From Silurus meridionalis (lineage: Eukaryota; Chordata; Actinopteri; Siluriformes; Siluridae), in contig NC_060909.1 of NCBI RefSeq assembly GCF_014805685.1, forward strand, positions 6,988,792 to 7,052,791: a stretch of 64,000 nt of DNA. The letters are read 5' to 3'. Shown here one piece after another: positions 10,985 to 22,500 of this stretch. A program made the translations under genes and the position numbers. The notes under the pieces are model-generated. The model worked only from the letters and a program-made list of their open reading frames with translations. It was not told where the DNA came from and did no database searches. Every line of letters begins with the position of its first letter. Position 1 is the stretch's first letter.

Positions 10985-13900
10985 AATCCATCCCAACACA
11001 CTCACACAAATCACTTTATTTACAACACCTGTACTCACTGCTGAAATCATCTAATCATCCAACCATGTCACAGCACTGCAATGCAAAAAATAAATCAGAA
11101 TGGAGATATCTTCTCAGTGAATTTTGTTATAATAATAGTTGGTTGCCTGATTGGCCAGTTTTGTATTTCTACTCAAACTCCTGGGGTCTCCTAGGAATTC
11201 TACATACAAGAGTTTAACCTGAATGTTGCAGTAAAGGAAAAAAAAGCATCCAGAGCAGAGAGGCCAACAGAGAAAGGCTTTACTAATTTGAGGTGATGGA
11301 AACACTATATTAACTTATATAAACACTCTGTACAATTGTGGAACAGAAAAGGATTTTAGAATGCACAACACGTTAAAACTGTCTGCCTGGATGGCAGATG
11401 GGATGCAACAACAGAAGACCATGCTGGGTTTCATTCCTGTCAGCCAAGAGGAGACAGCTGAGGCCACAATGGGCACAGGCGAAGCCAAACTTCATTTTGA
11501 TATTTGATGCGAACATTGCATGAATCTCTTGACCTGTCAGCATGATTTTCTGCACTACGCTGCAGCCACATGATTGGGTAATTAGATAAGTGCTCATATA
11601 CTCAAATAATTATTCCTTAGTAAATAGAGAAATAAGTCTTTGTATTCATTGCTACTTCTTTTCGAGTCTTTTCTTCAAATCTGAACTTTGATTGATTAAA
11701 GAGGTCAACCAGACATTACACATTCAGCACAGTGCTTGCATTGGTTAAATGGTTTTTACATTTGGTACAGTATTTTATTTAATTGAATTTGTATAAAAGT
11801 TTTGATCAATGGCATTATTTTGAAATCATAAAGATATATATGAAACTGGTACTGAACATGATGTATGCAGCCACAAGCTGAAATTCTAGTTTAAAAATGA
11901 GAGATTAAATATTACATTACCGATTTAATAATCTCATGCTAGATCTGATTTCTTTATCCCGTCTCAGTTTTCCTGCTCTGAAACGATGAGCTCACAGTGT
12001 TATAGTTTCACGCACACTATTTTGTTGTCAAAGGCAGTACTGTCATTATTTATGTCTGTGATACCACAGACACAATGTAGAAGAAATTGATCTGATACTG
12101 AACAGGTTGGTGTATTTGATACTGAGACAATTTGTGTTATACAGGGATTTGCCCTGGAGGGTTTTATGTTGTCCTTTGGAGATGGTTTTCTTTTTAAAAA
12201 CAGTCCATGAAATATTGTATATTACAAATAAATCACAATTTTTCTACTCTTTCAAATGTTCAGAATAACTGATTCCGCCGATTTGGGAACAGTTTATATT
12301 CCTTCAGATCTTTGAATGCAGCCAAATGAGACCACACTTCAGTCACATTAATTGGTGCCAGGAGAAGTTAACCAACGTTTCCTCCAACTGACTATAAAAC
12401 AGCGGCCTTCCTTAGCAGTACTCAGAAGTGCTCTAAAACCAAGTCACCGCCCTCCCCAAACTTACTTCAGTTAAAAAACTTATTCTATGCAAAGTTAGAA
12501 AAAATTACTTCGAATAAATAAGTTCACAGGACTCACAGAAAACTTCAAGTAAGCTAGACAGGCACACAGTGGGAATGATCTGAGAGTTTTTGGTATCGAT
12601 CTTGAAGTTTTTTTACATTTGTGGGAGAATCTGCAGCATGAATACAGCTGGAGTTTCATTGCACACAAGAGAAAATAGTCACAAGAGGTAGTTTTTTATT
12701 TCATGCATGAAGTTTGGTACAGGGATTCTTAGCCTCCATGCTAGAGATCTGTTTGTCTACACTGGACACAAGAGGCTAAACAAAAGCTGCTCAGGTGTGT
12801 TAGGAGGTCTCATACGTTTAGATTGTTCAAGACAAAGAGTCATCAGGATTGTCAATTCTCAGTCAATTCTTCTTTAGTGTGATTGGTCAGAAGGTTTTGA
12901 TCATTTTGCACATTATCTATTCATGGGCTTTGTTTAAATACATAATCATTTCTACAGTAACAGTTAATTTCACAGCAACATGCTATATACAGTATGTCGA
13001 TTCTCCACTTAATCTAAAACCAACATTATGTATAGAAGAATAGATTACAAAAATCCTGCCCTGTATCAAAACTTTGTTTAGGACAGTCATACGGAGCCTC
13101 CACTGTCAGAACTTTGCAATAAAGGTAAAGTTTAATTACTCAGGGAAATCGTCAGGTTCAGAAGTTTGTACTTCTTGGTTAGTTTGTAGTTTTTTGATTT
13201 CATGACAAACTGAATTTATGTCCTATTAAATCCTAGAGAGGGATTATAAAGACATTTTCTGTTAATAGCTGCTGTATCAGAAGTGATAACTGAGATGTAT
13301 TTGTTCCGAAATTACATAGGTAAGTTATTGCATAGGTATAAGAGGAAAGAAACACTTCAGAATCATCAACCATCTTTAATAACCTCTTGTGATCAGATTT
13401 TCCAAACCCTAGGCTCATTATTTAGATAACTGGATGTACTTTTAGATGCATTACCATTCACATTGCAAATATTATATAACCACGACACCCTCAGGAAGTG
13501 GTTTTTGTGACAGAATCACATTTACACCTATAATACCAGGTGTGAACAAGGCCTATGTGTTTACCAGAGAAATATAGATAAAGATATAGATATAGTCGTC
13601 CATTATGCTGTACATAATGTGTATTACATAGCCCTTTCACCTATAATGGGTACAGTAAAACAGCTTGAGTGCAGATCTTTTTCAGATTTTTTTGCTGTTG
13701 TTGGATCAGTGTGTGCTGCCCTAAATTTCTGGACATTATGAGAGCTGTATAGTTTGCTTGCCCCTACATGTGCTTAATATGTTTTTACATATGTGTAGGC
13801 GTGTTTGTGTAAAACACAGAGGCTCTTTATGTGTGTTGGTTGGGTTAAAGACCTCTGTCTGCACTCTTGTTCATGCTGAGCTAGGCATCAGTTTAGGTGT

Positions 13901-15302
13901 GAATGTAGCACCTGTATGTTGTATTGCTACTGTGTGCACTTCCCATGCCCTACTGAGTGGCCACAGTTTGACATAGACACATGTCAGATTCATCTCCTTT
14001 TGATCTTCAACTACTTGAATCTGTTTTTGTGTTTTTGTCTTTCTGTCAGAGCTGGTGATTTCTTTTAAATGCATGTAAAAAGCCGTGGTGGAAGCGGTGT
14101 GGAATTTCCTCATTAATTCCCTTTTTTATACATTTTTTAAAATAAGTTCAACTAAATGTATACTCCAGCTCTGTTAAATTCCCACATGAAGTGGTCATAT
14201 TGCTTAATTATTGTCACCATCTTTAACAGTACAAAGCCACAAGACAAATCTCTGGTTTATAATAATGCACTTCATTTTGCATGTAATAATAACTTATTCA
14301 AAAGGTGTGTCATTTGATATAAGGCCAATAATAAACGGATTTAAAAACTTTTTTATGAAGTAAAAAAGTCTAATAATCGATATGAAAAATTTATCTATAA
14401 AAAGTCTCCAGTGACATGCTTTTTTTTACTTTCTTTCTGTTACTAGAAGAAAACTAATAGGAACTTTGTATTATCTCTGTAATATGACAAGCTGTAAAAA
14501 CTTAAGACATTAGTGTAGTCCACAACATAAAGTGTACCTTTAAGCAAGTAAAAGCTACATTGTGCTAAAAAATGTTTAATTCTTGGCAAATTGCAGTGCA
14601 GGAATAAGAGGAATAAAACACTCTGATCATCCTATTGTAAGATAAATGACTGACTTTTCTACCTTAATTTATTCCTTACTAACTGCTTTATATGGATATT
14701 TCTGTATTATATATCTGGGAAAAGTTATCAAAGTTGTGATAAATATAAAAAAAAATTGTCTAAGATCAAAAGATTTTATTTTATATTCTTTTTAAATACA
14801 AAATAATTTATTTCTAATCACTTGTGATAAAAGATAACAGTTACAGATATTTTTGTGCCAACATTACAAGGTATTTTCTTTATCCGCAGTGCCTTACAAT
14901 GAATGTGGTGAGATCCAATGCTTCAAAATCTGTCTGTATCTGTGTAAATCTTATTGCTTTAAGTATGCCTCTATTTACATAGCCATGTAATCCTCCTGTA
15001 TATCCCCCTGTAGATCCTGTAGATAAGAAAGTGAATTTATTTTGTTTAACATTTCCAAATGCCCAGGTCATTAGACTCCCATTACAGGTTGAGAGGTTCA
15101 GCACATCTCCTTGATGTCGCACCCATCATGAGGGTGTTTGTTCACTCCCTGTGTTTTTTTGTGTTCATACATCTCAACGTCTGTGTCCTCTCCTCACTGC
15201 AGCTCCTAATCTACAGGGTTTAAGAAAATAAACGGGGGCTTGTTTTTTGCCGTCATTCCTAGCTGCTCCTGTTTGGATCTCACACATCTGCCCCGCAGGT
15301 GT

Positions 15303-15334
15303 CTGCTTTCCTTTCCCTGCCCCAAGGAAAGCAG
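15303..15334. repeat. Perfect 11-bp inverted repeat (hairpin)
   Basis: ctgctttcctt (15303-15313) pairs perfectly with aaggaaagcag (15324-15334) across a 10-nt pyrimidine-rich loop. It lies about 1 kb upstream of the first gas2 coding exon, in probable intron. Confidence 0.55.
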
Positions 15335-16371
15335 CACATTTACAGGAAATGATTTGCTACATGCAGACCCCCATAATGAATTGTTGTTGGAGTGAGGGAG
15401 AAATTATTGAAAGCAGTAGGCGTCAGTTGATAGAAACTGACTTAGGTCTTAGCCAGTAATTACTTTTTTAAGCACAGCACTCAAAGCAGGTATTTGGTTA
15501 TATATTTTTTAAGTTTGTTAAATGTTTTAATGCAGAAAAAAGGGTGCTGCACGTGTCCTGTTACTGCTTAAAAGTTATCAGATTGATCCAACACTTATAT
15601 TTAAGCACTTTAAAATGTCCCTGTTTTACATATCTCTAATCCTCGATTCTGATGAATGATAGAAATCACAGATTTTTATATCTTGCCAGTCTGAACCATA
15701 CAGTAGTACATCATTCCAGGTTCTCTAGTAGTTCTGGCTCATTAGATGTGGTATAAACCGAAGTGTGGACAGTATCCCACTGCATAAGGCACAGACATAT
15801 GACCAGCATGTGTCCTTTCCCAAGCCAAAAATAAGTTCCATTCAAATTCTTTTTTTGTCGTATGCTGTACTCTTATCAGTTTTTCTTACGTTAAATTGTA
15901 CTGAATCTGTTGGATCTGCTAGCTTCATATAAGCACTATAAATAGCCTATAGCTCTCTAAATAAATACACTACATTTTTATTGGGAAAGTAGTAATGTAG
16001 TTACAGCAAACAGTGAAAGAATGGGATTCAGTGTGAATGTTTTATATTATCATCAAGTATCTTTGAAAGTTCCTAATATTCAATACTTTATAAAAAACCC
16101 ACAATATTAAAATACTATAAATAAAAATAATATCTATAAAAAAATACAAGCAAATATTTTTCTAAAATTGTGTTAAATCTTAGAAATTTTGCATATTGCA
16201 TATTAATATTACATATAATATTTAATATTTACTATAAGTTTTTCTCTTAGTTTAGTTACTGATCACACTATTATCTCTGCTAGAATGCTAGTAGACTTGA
16301 ATCTTCGAATCCTTCTAAACATTATCATGTGTATTAAATCAAGACTTGGCCTGTGTGGGTTGTGTTTCAGC

Positions 16372-16516
16372 ATGTTCGGGCAGTTCAGTGTCCGTCGGGA
16401 GCGTGTTCCTGACCTCTCCTGCCTGCATCAGTACAGCGAGTGGCTGGCCAGCAGGCATGAAGCCAGTCTACTTCCCATGAAGGAAGACCTTGCTCTGTGG
16501 CTCAACACTATTCTGG
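16372..16516 (+). CDS. gas2: gas2 coding exon 1
   Basis: Starts at the ATG directly after acceptor tgtgtttcag (exon start 16371) and encodes residues 1-48 plus one base of Gly49. The donor is gtaagg at 16517. The longer open frame from 16285 reads through intron and is not used. Confidence 0.9.
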
Positions 16517-19500
16517 GTAAGGTGGTTAGATACTGGCTTTATGATGGGAATATTTTAATAAAAACCTCTTAAAATATGTGCATGCAAGATGACTTAAATG
16601 ACTAAAAACTTTAGTTAAAGGCACAGTCAGCAGTTTTAATGGATGTTTTCTGAGGTTGCTTTGAAACACAAAACTCAAGCAAATAAAGCTCCTCCCTTTA
16701 CTGTTTCCGTGTTTAAACTAGACTGTCTGGATACAAGGTAGGGTGGGATTTGAATGGACAGGAAATGTAATTGACAGGAAAGTAAAGACTGGATGTTGGT
16801 GGTCTTTTTGTTTACTTGTTCCTCTGTGTAAATGTTACTGACAGCTGAAATATTATTATAAAAAAATGGGAGGTTAAACGGGAACTTATACTGTTTTAAA
16901 ACTGAACAAAAAACAAGCCACTAGATATGGATGATCTGAAATGGTGGCCAGTATCCAACATTTTTAGACAAATAGTATTACCCAAAATTACCTTAATTTC
17001 CCTGCATGTACTATCAATGCAAGAATGATTTACAGGAATTTTTTACGCTGATTTGTCACTGCTTGTCATATTACTTTGACATGGGACGACAGCTGTAAGA
17101 TTAAGGAATTCAAAGAATAAGATTAAGCCCAGAGAGTTTCAGAAAATCCTGTCTGTCATTTTGCATACAGACTATAAGTCTTATTTCCATATTAGCTTAT
17201 TCAAACTCTCCAGGCCTCGTTGTAGATGCAAACAAACAACCAGCTCTGCCTTCTTTTACCACATACACGTCTACACTAACTCATTTTTCTGGCACACACT
17301 TTCTTTTCCGGGATGATTTTATAGTGCTGGTATGGCTGTGTGGGTACAGCTGACTGCAGGAGGGCACTTAGTTTCCTTACCAACATCTTCTTTCTCTGCG
17401 GGGAAGTAGTTAATGACCATCCACGTCATTCTGTACACCGGCGTCTGTTCACATGGTGGTTTTGTTGTGGTTTGCCTTCTTTGATGCCTCCTAGGCACCT
17501 CCTCTTTATCCTTCACCAACAACTTTGTTTTTGATGCCTAATTCCTGTGCGTGTACACATAACACCCAGGCCCTAGAATGCATCTGCATGTCCATGAGAA
17601 GTTGAAGGTCAGGGGGTGACAGTTCCTGTCTACGTACTTAGAGGATGTTTTTAAACACTTCTGAGTGTTTTTGTTAACACCACAAACACAATGTGCAGAC
17701 TACTTTCTCTGTAATCGGAAAAAAAATACAGATGAAAACGAGCAAAAAAGAATACATAAAAACTAGCGCTGTCATTTGATTTAAATATTTAATCATGATT
17801 AATCGCATCTTTTCACGTTTTTAATATACGTTAATCAACATGAACATGGACAAAATAAATGTTTTTAAGATAATTATGGTGTTTTAAATTGTGTAAATCA
17901 TCAGGGCACAGTTTACAGTATAAGTTACAGTTTATCTTGTTAACATCCCCCATTTGTAGATACACCATGGTAACATTCATTTCATGCACCAGAATATGAA
18001 TAAGGTCAGAAGACCAAGTTTGTGAATTTATTCTGATGTAAATTTGGGGTTAAGGCCAAAATATAAAATTACTTATCACAGTTCTTGATGTTGTAAATGT
18101 TCAATATGGCGAGCTGTACAACAGCTCTAGTGTTCCAGCATTTTTTTTTTCTTCGTCAGTGAATGTTTGTTTTATTTTGCGTTGAAATGTCCAAATGAAG
18201 ATTGTAGATAAAAGGGATATTTTAAAAATTACCTCAAAGGGAACATGCTGCTTCCTTTTAATTTAAAGGGTGATAATTGTAGTTGTTCCTACTTTTATCA
18301 CATATTACATTGTTTTGAAGAAGCTCTTTGGAATGTTTTAGTGTGAATAATTTGGTTTCAAACAGCTGTGTTTTGAGTTTAAACCTAATGTCATTTTATC
18401 AAGCTTTTACAATGTAATGCTAATTCCAAAGCACCATTGGTAAGCAGTTTCTAAAGCCATATCTGTTTAAATATTTAGGAATTAATATAACAGCAGAGAA
18501 CTTCATGGACATGCTGGACACCGGAGTTGTGCTCTGCCAGCTGGCTGAAGAGTTACAGAAGAGGATGATTCTGGCTAGTAATGGCAAGGTGCTCACACAC
18601 ATATCTTGACCCTAAAATGCAGCTCAGTCAACAACAGAGTAACTACATTTGTTTCTAGAAGGACTCAGATTAATGCTAATTAGGGTGCATTAAATAATGT
18701 GGCTTTTGCTGTCTGTTGAGCATGGCTTCTTTTATGTTACCACAGAAAACAACTGAAATACTGAGCTATATCTATGATCAATCTCAGATGTTGGCAATAT
18801 AAACAGGTTTAATTGAGAATAACCACACCTTGAACATGCTTATGGCAGTTATTCATTGATTTTCTTGACTGTAGAATATTGACTGAACACATCATCAAGT
18901 ATTAAGAGAAGACAAAAAAGTTCTTGGCTGGATCTCCAATCTTATGAGCCATCTGTGCTTCGTTTGCTGTGTTCCCGCTTTTCTTTTAATCAACTGCTGA
19001 GTGCTAAGAAAAAAAAATTATAATGAAGCTGAATCCGTTGAACTTCCTTTTGGATGTGCTATGTATAACATTCAAAGAGGATTTCAGTCAGATCTTTTTC
19101 TGTTTATATTTTATTACACTTATTAGATTATTGTATAGATTATTGTTGTTATTAATAACATATAATAATTATTATAATTAAAATTAACAATTAGCTTGTT
19201 TGCTGTGTGATTTACAGCCTTTCATCCGGCGTGTGATTCATTGGAGGGCTGATGCAGCTCCTGGTTCATTTTTTGCCAGAGACAACACGGCTAACTTTCT
19301 GTACTGGTGCAGTAAAATTGGCATAGACTCATCCCATCTTTTTGAGTCTGAAGATCTGGGTATGTATTTTTGAGATGTTTGAGAATTTTCGATTGATTTA
19401 GAAATATACAAATATTCATTCATGGGTCTTCGATTGCATCCAAGATTACCTTGGATATGTAAATGTTTATAGAAATTTGGTTTCTGTTCTATCAGTTTAT

Positions 19501-22500
19501 AGCTTGAGTGGTTTAAAGACAAAAATCTAACATGCTGAGTTAGCTAAGAGATGTGTGGTGATAATTTTGTTTTTTTAGATATCAGCAAAAAACTAATATT
19601 ACACACCAAATAAAATAATAAATAATCAACATATTGTAGTGCAAATAATTGGATTAAGATATAAAAAACTGCAAGGAAGCACACTAGCACAGTATATACA
19701 TTCTCAGTTTGGGTTATTTTATGTGTCCTCTTTCTGTGTATGTTCATCCTTGTGAGATTCCTCAGAGTTCAATTCAATTAATTTCAATTTAGTTTCATTT
19801 GCAGAGCTTTTTACAATAGACATTGTCACAAAGTAGTTTTACAGAGATTAATAGATTATAAAAATGTTATTTATATGTTAGTATAATACTAAGGTAGTAA
19901 TACTCCCTGAGGTGATGTAAGGAAGAAACCTTGAGAGGAATCAGACTCAAAAAGGAACCCATTCTCATTCGGGTGACACCTAATGTATGTTCATTGTTGA
20001 GGTGTGCTGTTCAGTGATAGGAGTTGACCCACATTGAATTGCTAAATTGTCCTTATGTGTGATTTACAGTACAGTGTGCATATGTGTGCATGGTTGCCCT
20101 GTGATCAACTACTGTGTATTCCTTCTTTACACGCAATATTTAATATATATAATGTATAGTACAGTATGGCATTCTTGTCAGCAATAATTAAAGTAGATAA
20201 AAATCTTAAAAAAAAAAAAAAAAATTTGATAAATGTATGCTGATATGTTCATAAGAGGAAATATCATTTATACAAGCCAAATGAAATGAATCACTGAGTT
20301 GTAGTGACAAAAGCAAAACCTGGCAAGTATCACATTGATGCCAGTGAATGTTGTACAGTTCCAGCATAAACAATATGAATTTATGGTAATGTGTGACGAC
20401 TCATTTTCACAACAAGACTCTGTCGGGACCAACCCACTCTTCATACTCATCTCACACTGCTAGTTCCGTTTTGCTGTATGTCTTCTTTTTTTCTCTAGCA
20501 TGCATATTGTTCTGTCACAAAAAAAATCACATAAATAATATATTTTGTTAATGGTTTGGCTCTGATGATGTTGTTAAACCGGAGGCACTGGCGTGAAGAC
20601 AGAACACCCGCTCCTCCATCCCCTGCCTCTTGGCTTCTCTTTCACTGTCTCTTTTTTTTAAACTCTTCATTTATTTCTCTGTCTCACTTTCCTCATATAA
20701 GCTCCACTGGGAATAGAGCTGAATGGCAGTTCAGTATCAGCAGGGTTTCTCCTGACCCTTTTGGACATGTTCTCTTGAAAATAGAGTGGAAAAAACGAAA
20801 ACAAAGAAAAATGAGAACAATATGATAGAAACGAGAAGAAAGGAGAATGAAAAGCACAGGATACAAGGACGGAAAGGATTTTATGCATAAGAGAAAAAGA
20901 TTTCACTCCTTCAATTCACTGTTTATAAATGATAAATAAAGAAAGACCTTGTTTGGAAAAGACACATAGAAAAATCCCGGCACATGTTCCACCTCTATTG
21001 AGAGTTTTTCCAAAAAAAAACAAAAACAAAAAAAAAAGACCTATGGATAATGCTATAATAAGAAAACAGATGTTAAACAATAAATGTTTTTCATTTTAAT
21101 TCTAAGCAATGCATAAAACCTGATACAATAGATTTTTTTTTTTACAGAATAGAGTTCATTCTGCATGAGTCATCTTTCCCTGAAATAGATAAATACCATG
21201 TTACTTAAATAGATAATACTATGTTTGTTTTGTATGTGGGCTACAATGCCTCAAAAGTGAATCATATAACAAAGTGTATCCATCTTTTTTCATTAGCACA
21301 AACTATTGAGAAAGTGTGCTTCAGTCAGTTCCCAGCTTTCACATATTTATCAAAGAGTGTATGTATTTGGAGAATTGGCAAGGCACAAGTTGTTCCTTAT
21401 CTTCATTTTGAAAACATGTGGTTGGTATTGTCATTTCTTTATCTTCTTATTGTAGCTTGTTATTCTATCTTGTTTTTATCCTAAGTTAAAGACACTCTCT
21501 GTGATCATTATCTTTACATTTAAAAGGAGCTACTAACCATATAGACTGTATAAGACTGCAGAACGACATTTACTTATAATCTTATACGCCAGTGCTCATG
21601 TTAGTTCTCACTCTCCAGTGTTCTGTATTGTTGAAAGATTTATGATCACACTCTTGATGTCACCCAAATGAGGATGGGTTCCCCTTTTGAGTCTGGTTCC
21701 TCTCAAGGTTTCTTCCTCATTACATCTAAGGGAGTTTTTCCTTGCCACAGTCACCATGGCTGCTCATCAAGGAAAAATGCACACCATTTACCTGTTGATT
21801 TCTTTAAAGCTGCTTTGATACTATGTCTGTTGTGAAAAGCGCTATAGAAATAAACTTGACTTGACTTGACTTGACTTGACTTGACTTAAAAAAATGTGTT
21901 CTTATATACAGCACTGCTGAATTCTGGAAACTGTTTGGGTGGGCGGTTTTGATTAGGTTTCTTAAACAGCAGCTCTAAGAGTAGTTCTATTTCTAATTCA
22001 CAGGTTTATATTAATTTGCTAATTCTTATATCGACTACTGATATAATGATGTTGTGAGAGGCGTTTATTTAGTAATTATAGAAGTTTCTAGGGAGCTTCC
22101 AGTTTTTGTGCTTTTTAATATCCAGTGATAAAGCTGTCATTTTAAGTTTTCCCACAGGAGAAAGTTTTGTTGGAAAAAACCAGATGGTAATAATGAGAAC
22201 AACTATTTGTAACTGTTAAAACTTAGAAAGTAACTTTGGCGGATAATCCACAACATTAAATATAGATTAAACTGATTTTAAAAAGTATGGCATTTTATTT
22301 TTAATAAAGATAACTAAAGAATATTTAGTCGTATAAAAGAGGAATAGACTGATTTGCTGTATTGTAAGATAATTGACTATCTCAGTCTTCACAGCATGCT
22401 CCTGTCTTTAAACAATGTTGTGTTGCTTATTAATTCATTCAGCATACTGACTAATGATTATTTCTTTTAAACCTCCAAAGGAACAACATTTTTTTTATGT

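Larger units (their letters stand above)
10317..16370. other. Upstream region / probable 5' intron of gas2
   Basis: Mostly AT-rich DNA with no coding exon recognised. It contains a CTAT microsatellite at 10919-10983 and a perfect hairpin at 15303-15334. A less AT-rich patch at 15230-15440 might be a non-coding element. Near 16360-16370 the sequence becomes the pyrimidine tract and acceptor (tgtgtttcag) of the first gas2 coding exon. Confidence 0.5.
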
